From Mycolicibacterium sp. TUM20985 (lineage in GTDB: Bacteria > Actinomycetota > Actinomycetes > Mycobacteriales > Mycobacteriaceae): a stretch of 64,000 bases of DNA. Each line of letters starts with the position of its first letter. The stretch's first letter is position 1. Below, in pieces: positions 22,438 to 31,683 of the stretch. The stretch is taken from positions 2,294,001 to 2,358,000 of the forward strand of contig NZ_AP027291.1 in assembly GCF_030295745.1 (NCBI RefSeq), in the 5' to 3' direction. Position numbers and translations under genes: made by a program. A model generated the notes under the pieces. That model made no database searches and was not told where the DNA came from. It was given only the letters and a program-made list of their open reading frames with translations.

Positions 22438-22490
22438 TTGACATAACTCTAAGCCTCCGGTTGAGGTTGAGGGTTGGCCCAGGAGGAAGA
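22438..22490 (+). promoter_or_regulatory. ftsZ promoter candidate and strong ribosome binding site
   Basis: The ftsQ-ftsZ gap is AT-richer than its neighbours. It contains a consensus -35 box ttgaca (22438-22443) and an overlapping cataac (22442-22447) that could serve as a -10 for a more upstream start. The exact promoter cannot be fixed by eye. aggaggaaga at 22481-22490 is a near-perfect ribosome binding site 6 bp before the ATG at 22497. Confidence 0.5.
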
Positions 22491-22496
22491 CTACCG

Positions 22497-23642
22497 ATGA
22501 CACCCCCGCACAACTATCTCGCAGTAATAAAGGTGGTCGGCATCGGTGGCGGCGGCGTCAACGCCGTCAACCGGATGATCGAGCAAGGCCTCAAGGGCGT
22601 CGAGTTCATCGCCATCAACACCGACGCGCAGGCGCTGTTGATGAGTGATGCCGACGTCAAGCTCGACGTCGGACGGGATTCGACCCGCGGCCTCGGTGCA
22701 GGCGCCGACCCCGAAGTCGGCCGCAAGGCCGCCGACGACGCCAAGGACGACATCGAGGAGCTCCTCCGCGGCGCCGACATGGTCTTCGTCACCGCTGGCG
22801 AGGGCGGCGGCACCGGTACCGGCGGCGCGCCCGTCGTGGCGACGATCGCCAGGAAGCTCGGTGCCCTGACCGTTGGCGTGGTGACGCGTCCGTTCTCGTT
22901 CGAGGGCAAGCGCCGTTCCAACCAGGCCGAGGCTGGCATCGCCGCGCTGCGCGAGAGTTGCGACACGCTCATCGTGATCCCCAACGACCGGCTGCTCCAG
23001 ATGGGCGACGCCGCCGTCTCGCTGATGGACGCCTTCCGCAGCGCCGACGAGGTGCTGCTCAACGGCGTCCAGGGCATCACCGACCTGATCACCACGCCCG
23101 GCCTCATCAACGTCGACTTCGCCGACGTCAAGGGTGTCATGTCCGGAGCGGGCACCGCGCTGATGGGCATCGGCTCGGCCCGCGGCGACGGGCGCGCCCT
23201 CAAGGCGGCGGAGACCGCGATCAACTCTCCGCTGCTCGAGGCGTCGATGGAAGGTGCTCTCGGCGTGCTGCTGTCGGTCGCCGGTGGCAGTGATCTCGGC
23301 CTCTTCGAGATCAACGAGGCGGCTTCGCTGGTGCAGGACGCCGCGCACCCTGAGGCCAATATCATCTTCGGCACCGTGATCGACGACTCGCTTGGTGACG
23401 AGGTGCGCGTGACGGTGATCGCCGCGGGCTTCGACGCCGCCGGCCCCGGCCGCAAGCCCGTCGTGGGAGCCGGCGTCGGTCCGGCCGTCGCGTCGGGTAC
23501 CTCGGGCCGGCTGCGGCCGCCGTCGGCCTTCGATCCCGATCCGGCGAGCGTGCCGTTGCACACCAACGGCGCGACGGTCAGCATCGGTGGCGGCGGTGAC
23601 GATGACGACGACGTCGACGTGCCACCCTTCATGCGTCACTGA
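22497..23642 (+). CDS. ftsZ: Cell division GTPase FtsZ
   Basis: The tubulin-like GTPase that forms the Z ring; 381 residues. The start at 22497 ([20 protein letters not shown]) is set by the ribosome binding site. Motifs are [15 protein letters not shown], the G-box [33 protein letters not shown], and the T7 loop with [14 protein letters not shown]. After a short Pro/Gly linker the C-terminal tail [14 protein letters not shown] is the mycobacterial peptide bound by FtsW, SepF and other partners. Confidence 0.98.
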   Translation: MTPPHNYLAVIKVVGIGGGGVNAVNRMIEQGLKGVEFIAINTDAQALLMSDADVKLDVGRDSTRGLGAGADPEVGRKAADDAKDDIEELLRGADMVFVTAGEGGGTGTGGAPVVATIARKLGALTVGVVTRPFSFEGKRRSNQAEAGIAALRESCDTLIVIPNDRLLQMGDAAVSLMDAFRSADEVLLNGVQGITDLITTPGLINVDFADVKGVMSGAGTALMGIGSARGDGRALKAAETAINSPLLEASMEGALGVLLSVAGGSDLGLFEINEAASLVQDAAHPEANIIFGTVIDDSLGDEVRVTVIAAGFDAAGPGRKPVVGAGVGPAVASGTSGRLRPPSAFDPDPASVPLHTNGATVSIGGGGDDDDDVDVPPFMRH

Positions 23643-23674
23643 TCCGCACGGGTGCGGGCGGAATACTGGGCACC

Positions 23675-24382
23675 GTGACGTTTCGCATCCGGCGTGTGAC
23701 CACAACCCGTAGGGGCGGGGCCTCGGCGCCACCCTTCGACACGTTCAACCTCGGCGATCACGTCGGGGACGATCCAGCCGCAGTGGCCGCCAACCGCGCA
23801 CGCCTCGCGACCGCCGTCGGCCTGGGTGAGGACCGCATCGTCTGGATGAACCAGGTGCACGGTGACCGTATCGTCGACGTCGACGGCCCCGTGGCTGGCG
23901 CAGTCGACGACACCGACGGTTTGGTCACGGCCACACCAGGTTTGGCCCTCGCGGTCGTCACCGCGGATTGCGTCCCGGTTCTGCTGTCCGATGCTCGGGC
24001 GGGCGTCGTCGCCGCCGTGCACGCGGGCCGGGTGGGCGCGCACAAGGGTGTGGTCGTGCGCGCGGTGGAGGCGATGGTGGCGCGCGGCGCGCACGTCGAG
24101 GATGTCTCCGTGCTGCTCGGGCCCGCCGTGAGTGGCCGCAACTACGAGGTGCCCGACGCAATGGCCGACGACGTCGAGGCGGCGCTACCCGGCAGCCGGA
24201 CCACGACCGCGCGCGGGACCGCCGGCCTGGATCTGCGATCGGGGCTCGCCCGGCAGCTGACGGCGCTGGGCGTCACGGCGATCGACGTCGATCCACGCTG
24301 CACGGTCGAGGATCCCGATCTGTTCAGTCATCGTCGGGCCGCTCCCACCGGACGGCTGGCCTGCCTGGTGTGGATGGAATGA
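23675..24382 (+). CDS. YfiH-type multicopper/purine-nucleoside-acting protein (Rv2149c type)
   Basis: A 235-residue DUF152 protein (YfiH, YlmD, LACC1 family), members of which act as zinc-dependent purine nucleoside phosphorylases/deaminases or have been called polyphenol oxidases. Metal-ligand contexts are visible: NQVHGDRIV, TADCVPVLL with Cys, and AAVHAGRVGA with His. The usual HAGWRG reads HAGRVG here. The N-terminus FRIRRVTTTRRGGASAPPFDTFNLGDHVGDD is family-like. It has a GTG start 32 bp after ftsZ and an ATGA overlap with the next gene. Confidence 0.87.
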   Translation: MTFRIRRVTTTRRGGASAPPFDTFNLGDHVGDDPAAVAANRARLATAVGLGEDRIVWMNQVHGDRIVDVDGPVAGAVDDTDGLVTATPGLALAVVTADCVPVLLSDARAGVVAAVHAGRVGAHKGVVVRAVEAMVARGAHVEDVSVLLGPAVSGRNYEVPDAMADDVEAALPGSRTTTARGTAGLDLRSGLARQLTALGVTAIDVDPRCTVEDPDLFSHRRAAPTGRLACLVWME

Positions 24383-25131
24383 GCACTACCCGCGCTGCCG
24401 AACTCGGCGAATCCCTGACCGCGCTGCGAGCGCGAGTCGCCGCCGCGGCCGTGGCGGCGGGCCGCGATGTCGCCGATGTCGAACTGCTCCCGGTGACGAA
24501 GTTCTTTCCGGTCTCCGACATCCTCGAGCTGGTGGACCTCGGCTGCTCCGCGTTCGGTGAATCGCGCGAACAGGAGGCGTCGAGGAAGGTCGCGGAGGTG
24601 GCCGCGCATCTGGAGGGTCGCGACCCGACGCCGACGATCCGTTGGCACATGATCGGCACCATTCAGCGCAAGAAGGCGCGTGCGGTCGCCGGGTGGGCGT
24701 ACGCGGCGCACTCGGTGGACGGCAGCGCGCTGCTCACCGCATTGGACCGGGCGTCCGCCGAGGCGCTGGCCGATGGCAGGCGAGCTGCACCCCTGCGCGT
24801 GTATCTCCAGGTGAGCCTCGACGGCGATCCCGACCGTGGCGGCGTCGACGTGAACCGGCCGGACCTCGTGGACGAACTGTGTGCCCAGGCCGACGGGGCC
24901 GAGGGCCTGGACTTCGTGGGCCTGATGGCCATCCCACCGTTGCAGGCCGACGCCGACGATTCCTTCGCGTTCCTGGAGCGTGAACTGGCCCGGGTACAGA
25001 CGTCCTACCAGCAGCGACTGGGTCTCTCGGCGGGAATGTCGGGTGACCTCGAGACGGCGGTGAAACACGGCTCTACGTGTGTGCGTGTCGGTACCGCGCT
25101 AATGGGGCAGCGTCCTCTAACGTCACCCTGA
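24379..25131 (+). CDS. YggS-family pyridoxal-5'-phosphate homeostasis protein (Rv2148c type)
   Basis: A 250-residue PLP-binding protein of the YggS/PROSC family with the alanine-racemase-like TIM barrel fold. The PLP lysine is in LLPVTKFFPVSDI (about Lys38). Other motifs are FGESREQEASRKV, IRWHMIGTIQRKKAR, and the C-terminal phosphate loop GLSAGMSGDLETAVKHGSTCVRVGTALMG. The frame is open well upstream, but the ATG at 24379, overlapping the yfiH stop, begins the family sequence. It is not known to be catalytic; it buffers PLP. Confidence 0.92.
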   Translation: MSTTRAAELGESLTALRARVAAAAVAAGRDVADVELLPVTKFFPVSDILELVDLGCSAFGESREQEASRKVAEVAAHLEGRDPTPTIRWHMIGTIQRKKARAVAGWAYAAHSVDGSALLTALDRASAEALADGRRAAPLRVYLQVSLDGDPDRGGVDVNRPDLVDELCAQADGAEGLDFVGLMAIPPLQADADDSFAFLERELARVQTSYQQRLGLSAGMSGDLETAVKHGSTCVRVGTALMGQRPLTSP

Positions 25132-25134
25132 GTA

Positions 25135-25159
25135 GTCACTCCAGTCACATCTTCATCAC
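25135..25159 (+). promoter_or_regulatory. GTCAC direct repeats upstream of sepF
   Basis: GTCAC occurs at 25135-25139 and 25144-25148, 9 bp apart, with an atcac at 25155 and another gtcac at 25122. The same 9-bp-spaced motif in reverse orientation precedes ftsW. It resembles the reported MtrA recognition repeat and would place sepF under that regulator. Confidence 0.45.
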
Positions 25160-25197
25160 AGACAACACGGTTCTCTCAGTCATCAGAAGGGTCTCCG

Positions 25198-25860
25198 ATG
25201 AGCACACTGCATAAGGTCAAGGCCTACTTCGGTATGGCGCCGATGGACGATTACGACGACGAGTACTACGACGACGACGATCGCTCGTCGCGCGCCTACC
25301 CACGCCGGCCCCGCGAGGAGCGGTTCGAGGACGAGGGCTACGCGCGTGCCGCCGAGGGCCGCGGCTATGACGACCGCATGGAGCGCGTCGGCGGACGCGA
25401 GTTCGAACGCGAGATGGCTGCTGCCCCTTCGGGTTACCGCGGCGGCTATCTCGACGACCCCACCTTCCGCGGCAGGCGCGACTTCGAGCGCCCCCGCTTC
25501 AACACCTTGCGCGGGGCCACCCATGGCGCCGTGGCCATGGAGCCGCGCCGGATGGCGGAACTGTTCGAGGCGGGCAGCCCGCTGGCCAAGATCACCACCT
25601 TGCGTCCCAAGGATTACAGCGAGGCGCGCACGATCGGTGAGCGCTTCCGCGACGGCACCCCGGTGATCATGGATCTGGTGTCGATGGACAACGCCGACGC
25701 CAAGCGCCTCGTCGACTTCGCCGCCGGGTTGGCGTTCGCCCTGCGCGGATCGTTCGACAAGGTCGCGACCAAGGTCTTCCTGCTCTCGCCCGCCGACGTC
25801 GACGTCACCGCCGACGAGCGCCGCCGGATCGCCGAGGCGGGCTTCTACGCCTACCAGTGA
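25198..25860 (+). CDS. sepF: Cell division protein SepF
   Basis: A 220-residue FtsZ-binding membrane tether. The N-terminus [15 protein letters not shown] is the amphipathic membrane-targeting helix. A long acidic/Arg-rich linker follows ([25 protein letters not shown]), then the DUF552 core from about residue 130 ([54 protein letters not shown]...[11 protein letters not shown]). In mycobacteria SepF is the essential FtsZ anchor, as there is no FtsA or ZipA. A weak hairpin (ggcaccccggtgcc, 25871-25884) follows the stop. Confidence 0.96.
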   Translation: MSTLHKVKAYFGMAPMDDYDDEYYDDDDRSSRAYPRRPREERFEDEGYARAAEGRGYDDRMERVGGREFEREMAAAPSGYRGGYLDDPTFRGRRDFERPRFNTLRGATHGAVAMEPRRMAELFEAGSPLAKITTLRPKDYSEARTIGERFRDGTPVIMDLVSMDNADAKRLVDFAAGLAFALRGSFDKVATKVFLLSPADVDVTADERRRIAEAGFYAYQ

Positions 25861-25953
25861 CCGAGCCGTTGGCACCCCGGTGCCGAGGTCCGTCACGGGT
25901 AGGCTGGCGGTAAGCCTTCGTTCGTCACCACCGCCCTGAGTGAGGTCGCGCAG

Positions 25954-26238
25954 TTGTCGCTGTTCTTTGAGATCCTCGGCTTCGTGCTGTTCGCCTTTTG
26001 GCTGCTGCTGATCGCCCGGGTGGTCGTCGAGTTCGTTCGGTCCTTCAGCCGGGAGTGGCGCCCGAGGGGCTTCATGGTCGTGGTCCTCGAGGTCATCATG
26101 AGCTTGACAGATCCGCCGGTGAAACTGCTCCGGCGAATAATTCCCCAGCTCACGATAGGTGCGGTGCGCTTCGACCTGTCGATCATGGTGCTTCTGCTTG
26201 CCGCCTTCATCGGCATGGAGCTGGCCTGGAGTCAGTAG
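25954..26238 (+). CDS. YggT-family membrane protein (Rv2146c type)
   Basis: A 94-residue membrane protein with two hydrophobic helices (residues about 3-28 and 70-90) and the central YggT signature SLTDPPVKLLRRIIPQLTIGAVRFDLSIMV. A TTG at 25954 is used as the start because the homologous text FFEILGFVLFAFWLLLIARVVVEF begins immediately after it and no ATG or GTG is available in frame. YggT genes sit next to sepF and divIVA in many Gram-positives, but their role is unclear. Confidence 0.9.
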   Translation: MSLFFEILGFVLFAFWLLLIARVVVEFVRSFSREWRPRGFMVVVLEVIMSLTDPPVKLLRRIIPQLTIGAVRFDLSIMVLLLAAFIGMELAWSQ

Positions 26239-26355
26239 ATCCGGGGCTGGTCGCGAGCGCGCTCGACTTTGAATTTCGCTCTTATTTCTGGACCTCGCCC
26301 GCAACCGCCGGGTCTGCTGTGACAGGATGGACGCCAGTTACCTCCAGTACGGCTT

Positions 26356-26361
26356 TACACT
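26356..26361 (+). promoter_or_regulatory. wag31 promoter -10 candidate
   Basis: The 162-bp gap before wag31 contains tacact (26356-26361), which fits the mycobacterial TANNNT -10 element and would give a leader of roughly 33 bases. No good -35 is seen at the right spacing. A short palindrome gagcgcgctc (26255-26264) after the YggT gene may end transcription from upstream. Confidence 0.35.
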
Positions 26362-26400
26362 TGACACCGATTGACGGTCCAGACCTCAAGGGGGCAGACG

Positions 26401-27228
26401 ATGCCGCTCACACCAGCCGACGTCCATAACGTCGCGTTCAGCAAGCCGCCCATCGGCAAGCGGGGCTACAACGAGGACGAAGTCGATGCGTTCCTCGACC
26501 TGGTTGAGAACGAACTGACTCGCCTCATCGAGGAGAACGCCGACCTCCGTCAGCGGGTATCCGAGCTCGATCAGGACCTCGCCGGCGCGCGGTCCGGCAG
26601 CGAAGTCCAAGCGACGCAGTCGATTCCGCAGTACCAGCAGCCCGAGCCGGAACCCGAGCCCGTCGCTCCGCCGCAGCCGGTCTACGAGGCGCCGCCGCAG
26701 CCCGTGGCCGCCGCTGCCCCCGCCAGCGAGGATTCGCACATCCGGGCGGCCAAGATCCTCGGCCTGGCCCAGGACACTGCGGACCGACTGACGGACACTG
26801 CCAAGGCCGAGTCCGACAAGCTCCTCGCGGATGCCCGCGCACAGGCCGACGCCATGGTCAGCGAGGCCCGTCAGACGGCCGAGACCACGGTCTCCGAAGC
26901 CAAGGCGCGCGCCGATGCGATGCTGTCCGACGCCCAGAACCGGTCCGAGACCCAGCTTCGGCAGGCGCAGGAGAAGGCCGACGCCCTCCAGGCGGACGCC
27001 GAGCGCAAGCACTCCGAGATCATGGGCACCATCAACCAGCAGCGCACCGTCCTCGAGGGTCGCCTCGAACAGCTGCGGACCTTCGAGCGTGAGTACCGGA
27101 CCCGGCTCAAGACCTACCTGGAATCGCAGCTCGAAGAACTCGGCCAACGCGGCTCGGCGGCACCGGTTGACTCCACGGCCAACAATGATGGCGGCGGATT
27201 CAACCAGTTCAACCGGGGAAACAACTGA
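26401..27228 (+). CDS. wag31: Polar growth protein Wag31 (DivIVA)
   Basis: A 275-residue coiled-coil scaffold at the cell poles that directs tip growth. The ATG at 26401 follows the ribosome binding site aaggggg; the frame from 26371 is an artefact. The DivIVA lipid-binding domain [39 protein letters not shown] is at 1-39. A short linker contains the ATQSIPQ segment whose Thr (about 72) corresponds to the PknA phosphosite of M. tuberculosis Wag31, followed by a Pro-rich stretch. The rest is one long coiled coil, ending with the conserved [19 protein letters not shown]. Confidence 0.97.
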   Translation: MPLTPADVHNVAFSKPPIGKRGYNEDEVDAFLDLVENELTRLIEENADLRQRVSELDQDLAGARSGSEVQATQSIPQYQQPEPEPEPVAPPQPVYEAPPQPVAAAAPASEDSHIRAAKILGLAQDTADRLTDTAKAESDKLLADARAQADAMVSEARQTAETTVSEAKARADAMLSDAQNRSETQLRQAQEKADALQADAERKHSEIMGTINQQRTVLEGRLEQLRTFEREYRTRLKTYLESQLEELGQRGSAAPVDSTANNDGGGFNQFNRGNN

Positions 27229-27239
27229 TCGGCTGATTG

Positions 27240-27599
27240 ATGCTGATCGTTGCGCTAGTCCTTGCCGTCATCGGCCTTGCGGCCCTGGTCACCGCCGTCG
27301 TCACCAGCAATGAGCTGATTGCCTGGGTGTGCATCGGCGCCAGTGTGATCGGTGTCCTGCTCCTGATCGTCGACGCCCTCCAGGAGCGCTCCCGGGGCAC
27401 CGACACCGAGGACACCGACGCCGAAGCCCGCGACGACGAGACCACGGTGATACCGGCCGTCCCGGAGTCCGAGATCACCGAGGACTACCCGGACGACTCC
27501 GCCGGCGAGGCCGAGGTGCTGACACCGGACGTCGCTCCGCACGAACAGGCGGTCGACCCGGCCGACGACGAGCTGCCGCCCGGCGGCACCCGCGACTAG
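27240..27599 (+). CDS. Small membrane protein (Rv2144c-like)
   Basis: A 119-residue protein with two adjacent helices (about 2-20 and 27-46) and an acidic, Thr/Glu/Asp-rich C-terminal half ending in PGGTRD. The ATG at 27240 is preferred to the TTG one codon earlier. Its position after wag31 corresponds to Rv2144c; the function is unknown. The stop overlaps the convergent phosphoribosyltransferase stop by three bases. Confidence 0.8.
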   Translation: MLIVALVLAVIGLAALVTAVVTSNELIAWVCIGASVIGVLLLIVDALQERSRGTDTEDTDAEARDDETTVIPAVPESEITEDYPDDSAGEAEVLTPDVAPHEQAVDPADDELPPGGTRD

Positions 27600-28147
27600 C
27601 GTCGCAGCGCTGCCCGTACCTCGTCGTCGCCGACCTGTTCGAAGTCGGCGTACACCTGCCCCACCGCGTGGAAATCCCGGGGGGTCACCGCGATGACGAC
27701 GTCGTCGGCCTCTTGGCGCAGCCGCTCGTCGACCGAGCACGGTCCGACCGGTACCGCCACGATCACTCGCGCCGGGCCCGCTGCGCGCACCGCCCGCACC
27801 GCGGCGAGCATCGTCGCACCCGTGGCGATCCCGTCGTCGGCGAGCACCACCGTCCGGCCGGTAAGTAGGGGCGGCGGTGCGGTCCCTCGATATCTGCTCT
27901 CCCGACGCGCGAGTTCCGCTGTCTCGGTGGCGATGACCCCCTGCAGCTGCGCGTCGTCGATCCCTAGACTCGCGATCACCCGATCGTTGACGACGACCCC
28001 GCCACCGCTGGCGATCGCGCCCATCGCCAGCTCCGGCCACTGCGGGACGCCGAGCTTGCGTACGACGAAGACGTCCAACGCGGCGTCCAGTGCGCTGGCG
28101 ATCTCGGCGGCCACCGGGACGCCCCCTCTCGCGAGGCCCAGCACCAC
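27596..28147 (-). CDS. Phosphoribosyltransferase-domain protein with unclear or broken start (Rv2143-like)
   Basis: A type I phosphoribosyltransferase. The PRPP loop reads VVLADDGIATGATMLAAVRAVR and the N-terminal signature is LGLARGGVPVAAEIASALDAALDVFVVRKLG. The GTG at 28147 is the only standard start in frame, but family-like sequence (FRDRREAGRVLAARL) continues upstream in the same frame to about 28252, where a TAG (28255-28253) is met. Just beyond that TAG lies ATG GCG AAC (28264-28256) in the same frame. The gene may therefore start at a rare codon, be truncated, or carry an amber nonsense change at codon 4. The substrate is unknown. Confidence 0.65.
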   Translation of the reverse strand: MVLGLARGGVPVAAEIASALDAALDVFVVRKLGVPQWPELAMGAIASGGGVVVNDRVIASLGIDDAQLQGVIATETAELARRESRYRGTAPPPLLTGRTVVLADDGIATGATMLAAVRAVRAAGPARVIVAVPVGPCSVDERLRQEADDVVIAVTPRDFHAVGQVYADFEQVGDDEVRAALRR

Positions 28148-28285
28148 GACGTCGCCGCCGGCGCAGGAGTCGACCAGTCGCGCGGCGAGTACCCGGCCCG
28201 CTTCGCGGCGGTCCCTGAACGTGCGGTTGACGAATCCCTCGATGAGACGAGCCTAGTTCGCCATCCGACGGGCCAGCGAGTACGA

Positions 28286-29653
28286 ATGGAGCTCGTGGGC
28301 ATCGAATTCGAAAGCGTCGTCGACCATCCCCTGGACGACGTGTTCGCCTGGCACACCCGTCCCGGCGCCATGCCGCGGCTGGTTCCGCCGTGGCAGCCCA
28401 TGACGGTCGTGGCCGAGACGACGTCGGTGGCCAACGGGCGCGCGGTGCTCGGGCTACCCGGGGGACTGCGGTGGGTCGCCCAGCACGAGGCCGACGCCTT
28501 CGATCCGCCGTACCGATTCGTCGACGAGCTCTCCTCGGACGGGCTGAGGTCGTGGCCACCGCGGATCATCGGCAAGTGGCGCCACACCCATTCGTTCAGT
28601 GCGGAAGGGCCCGAGGCCACCCGCGTGCACGACCGTGTCGAGGCCCCCGTCCCCGCCGCGGCACTGCGATCGACGTTCATCTATCGGCACCGCCAGCTGC
28701 GCGACGATCTCGCCGTGCACCGCGAGGCCGCCGAGGCGGGAACCCAGCCGCTGACCGTCGCGGTCACTGGGGCGTCCGGCCTGGTCGGCTCGGCGTTGAC
28801 GGCTCTGCTGACCTCCGGCGGTCACCGGGTCATCCGGCTAGCCCGCCACGATGCGCATGGCCCCGACGAGCGGCAGTGGCAGCCCGACGCCCCCGCCGGC
28901 GACCTGCTCGACGGGGTGGACGCCGTCGTCCATCTGGCCGGCGCGTCGATTGCGGGGCGCTTCACCGACGCGCATCGTGCGGCGATTCGGGATAGCCGCA
29001 TCGAGCCCACCCGCAGGCTGGCGGAGGTCGCCGCACGCGGCACCGGCGGTCCCCGGACATTCGTGACCGCGTCGGCGATCGGCTACTACGGGTATGACCG
29101 TGGTGACGAGCTCCTCGACGAGAATGGTTCCCGTGGCGACGGTTTCCTGGCCGACGCGGTCGCCGACTGGGAGGCCGCGGCCACACCTGCGGCCGACGCC
29201 GGGCTGCGCGTCGTCGCCATGCGCACCGGAATCGTCCAGGCGGCCCGCGGCGGCACCCTCAAGTTGATGCGACCGCTGTTCGCCGCCGGGCTGGGTGGGC
29301 GGCTGGGCAGTGGCAGGCAGTGGCTGTCCTGGATCGGCATCGACGACCTGATCGACACGTACTACCGTGCGCTCTTCGACTCGCGACTCACCGGCCCCGT
29401 CAACGCGGTGGCCCCGAACCCGGTGCGCAACGTCGACTACACCAAGGCACTGGCGCGCACCGTGCACCGTCCGGCGGTGGTACCGGTGCCGTCGTTCGGT
29501 CCTCGACTACTGCTGGGCAGCCAGGGCGCGCGTGAGCTCGCCGAGGCCGACCAGCGCGTCACACCGGCCAAGCTGCTGGCGCTCGGTCACCGGTTCCGGC
29601 AACCCGAGATCGGCGAGGCGCTCGCCCACCAGCTGGGGCACACTCAGGCCTGA
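28286..29653 (+). CDS. SRPBCC-domain/TIGR01777-type NAD-dependent epimerase fusion protein
   Basis: A 455-residue two-domain protein. Residues 1-150 (GIEFESVVDHPLDDVFAWHTRPGAMPRLVPPWQPM...) form an SRPBCC (START-like) ligand-binding domain of the kind fused to this family. From about residue 155 an extended SDR/YfcH-like domain starts with VAVTGASGLVGSALTALL, then VVHLAGASIAGRF, SRIEPTRRLAE, TASAIGYYGYDRGDE, and RTGIVQAARGGTL. The reaction is unknown; relatives are called sugar-nucleotide epimerases or SulA-like. It ends with a 10-bp overlap into the convergent amidotransferase. Confidence 0.85.
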   Translation: MELVGIEFESVVDHPLDDVFAWHTRPGAMPRLVPPWQPMTVVAETTSVANGRAVLGLPGGLRWVAQHEADAFDPPYRFVDELSSDGLRSWPPRIIGKWRHTHSFSAEGPEATRVHDRVEAPVPAAALRSTFIYRHRQLRDDLAVHREAAEAGTQPLTVAVTGASGLVGSALTALLTSGGHRVIRLARHDAHGPDERQWQPDAPAGDLLDGVDAVVHLAGASIAGRFTDAHRAAIRDSRIEPTRRLAEVAARGTGGPRTFVTASAIGYYGYDRGDELLDENGSRGDGFLADAVADWEAAATPAADAGLRVVAMRTGIVQAARGGTLKLMRPLFAAGLGGRLGSGRQWLSWIGIDDLIDTYYRALFDSRLTGPVNAVAPNPVRNVDYTKALARTVHRPAVVPVPSFGPRLLLGSQGARELAEADQRVTPAKLLALGHRFRQPEIGEALAHQLGHTQA

Positions 29654-30345
29654 GCCACCGTGTCCACGAAGGCCCTGACCAGGGCGTGCACGCGTTTGGT
29701 GGCGCTCTCCAGCTCCTGGGTCGTCGCGGCGCGCAACTCGTCGGCGGTCCGCCCGTGCTCGGCGATCTCGTGCCCGCCGCTGCCCTGCAGCCACATCTCC
29801 AGGAGTCCTTCGTCGACCTCGGGGTGAAACTGCAGGCCCATCGTCCGGCCCATGACGAAGGCCTGAGAGGCGCTGGCATTCCTGGCGATCTCCACCGCCC
29901 CCGCAGGCACGGTGAACCGGTCGAAGTGCCATTCGAACCAAGGACCACCGGGGACGAGGTCGCTTCGATCTGATTCGACTGCGTACCAACCAATTTCGGG
30001 TGCGGGGGACCGGGTGACCGAGCCGCCGAGAGCGTGGGCGAGGAGTTGGCCGCCGAAGCACACGCCCAGCATCGGCACCCCGGCTGCCTGGGCATCGCGC
30101 ACCATCGCCGCCTCCGACGCCATCCAGGGCAACTCGTCGTTCACGCCCCAGCGGGACCCCAGGGGGACGACGACGTCATAGGACAGCGGGTCGGGAAACG
30201 TGACGTCGAAGGCGGGGTCCTCTTCGCGTGCTGCGGCGACGACCTCGAAAGTCCGGACGTCGTAACCGCATTCACTAAAGGCATCACCGAGCATCGCCTC
30301 GGGAGCGCTCGGGTCGTTGTAGAGGAACAGTACGGTCTTCGCCAC
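29644..30345 (-). CDS. Class I glutamine amidotransferase-like protein
   Basis: A 233-residue stand-alone class I glutaminase-type domain related to GMP synthase amidotransferases. The nucleophile elbow is GVCFGGQ (Cys96) and the other triad residues are in LQFHPEVDE (His174, Glu176), so it looks catalytically intact. It starts with GTG at 30345. No ammonia-accepting partner is fused or adjacent, so the reaction is unknown; relatives include gamma-glutamyl hydrolase-like enzymes. Confidence 0.85.
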   Translation of the reverse strand: MAKTVLFLYNDPSAPEAMLGDAFSECGYDVRTFEVVAAAREEDPAFDVTFPDPLSYDVVVPLGSRWGVNDELPWMASEAAMVRDAQAAGVPMLGVCFGGQLLAHALGGSVTRSPAPEIGWYAVESDRSDLVPGGPWFEWHFDRFTVPAGAVEIARNASASQAFVMGRTMGLQFHPEVDEGLLEMWLQGSGGHEIAEHGRTADELRAATTQELESATKRVHALVRAFVDTVAQA

Positions 30346-30371
30346 TGCTCGAGCTTACGGGGAATGGGCGC

Positions 30372-31598
30372 TCATTTCGCAGGTGGGACGGGTGGGGCTC
30401 GATCCGGGGCGAGCTCGGCGCCGATCCGGCGAAACAGCACCTCCGCGGCGTTCGAGTAGTTCCCCTCGTCGTCGAAGGCCTCGGGGGCGAAAGTCGCGGC
30501 GACGGCGATCGCGATCTTCTCCTCCGGTAGGTAGGCCTCGACGGCGGAGTAGCCGGCGAACATCGGGTTCTGCAGCAGCCACCCACCGGAGATGACGATG
30601 CCGAGACCGTAGGTGTAGCCGTCGGTCATCGGGGCGCAGGTGGCACATCCCGGCTGTGCCCTCGTCCTACCGCGCAGGTCCGTCGACACCATCTTCTGGT
30701 ACGAGTCGCGGCTGAGCAGCTTGCCCGAGCCGATGCCCACAGCGGTGGCCTCGAGGTCGTAGATGTTCGACGTCTGGATCGCGCCGCGGGTGATCGTCCA
30801 CGACGGGTTCCAGTAGGTGCTCTCCTCGTAGAAGGGGGTGCCGTTGGGAACCCGCAGTGCCGCCCGGCGCTCCGAGGTGAAGGCGTGCAGTGCGGGGGAC
30901 GGAATGTCGGCGGTGTCGGCGTTGGCCGTGTTGGTCAAGCCCAGGGGCCGTAAGACCTTCTCCATCAACAGCTTCGGCATCGCCTTGCCAGTAGCCTTCT
31001 CCAGGGCCAAACCGAGCAGCACGTAGTTGGTGTGGGCATAGTTCCAGTTGGTTCCGGGTTCGTAGAGCAGCGGCTGATTGACGGCGAAGTCGAGCAGTTC
31101 GTCGGTGCTCCACTGGCGGAACGGGTCGGCGTACAGGGCATCGTTCATGGCCGTGTTGCCGATGACGTAGTCGACGTAACCCGATGTCATCTGGGCGAGC
31201 TGGCCCAGAGTGACCCGGTCGGAGTGCGGCACGTCGGGCAGCCACGTCGAGAGCTTGTCGTCGAGGCGCAGCTTGCCGTCGTCGACGAGGCGCAGCAGCA
31301 GGGTCGATACGTAGGAGATCGCCACGGCGCCATTGCGGAAGTGCATGTCGGTGCGGGCGGGTACGCCCGTCATCGATTCACCGAAGGCGCGGGTGACGAC
31401 CTCCTTGCCGTCCTGGGTCACCCGCACGATGACGGCCTTCAGGTGCGACTGCTTCATCACGTCGTCGACGATGCGCATTACCGCGTCCGACCGGTCGCTG
31501 GTGGTGGTGGTGTCCGAGGGTGCGGGCGGCACCGGCGCACAGCTCGTGAGCAGCAGAGCCGAACACGCGAGGGCGCAGACCAACTGACGACGGGACAT
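30372..31598 (-). CDS. Beta-lactamase/serine hydrolase-fold lipoprotein, predicted pseudoenzyme
   Basis: A 408-residue class C beta-lactamase-related protein. The ATG at 31598 gives a clean lipoprotein signal, MSRRQLVCALACSALLLTSC, with Cys20; the frame upstream to 31664 is not needed. The fold is recognised by LRLDDKLSTWLPDVPHSDRVTLGQLAQMTSGY and YVLLGLALEKATGK. The SxxK site, normally FRIGSVTK, reads FRNGAVAI (Ala91, Ile94), and the YxN site reads Y187-A-H189. The nucleophile and general base are thus missing, which argues for a binding or signalling role rather than hydrolysis. Outer-leaflet lipoprotein by prediction. Confidence 0.82.
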   Translation of the reverse strand: MSRRQLVCALACSALLLTSCAPVPPAPSDTTTTSDRSDAVMRIVDDVMKQSHLKAVIVRVTQDGKEVVTRAFGESMTGVPARTDMHFRNGAVAISYVSTLLLRLVDDGKLRLDDKLSTWLPDVPHSDRVTLGQLAQMTSGYVDYVIGNTAMNDALYADPFRQWSTDELLDFAVNQPLLYEPGTNWNYAHTNYVLLGLALEKATGKAMPKLLMEKVLRPLGLTNTANADTADIPSPALHAFTSERRAALRVPNGTPFYEESTYWNPSWTITRGAIQTSNIYDLEATAVGIGSGKLLSRDSYQKMVSTDLRGRTRAQPGCATCAPMTDGYTYGLGIVISGGWLLQNPMFAGYSAVEAYLPEEKIAIAVAATFAPEAFDDEGNYSNAAEVLFRRIGAELAPDRAPPVPPAK

Positions 31599-31683
31599 AC
31601 GCGAAGCTTCCCAGCCGGTGTCTACGGTGCGGAGCGCTATCGTGTTTTGGGTAGGTTTGTTCACGAGGTGCGGGTGATGGGCA

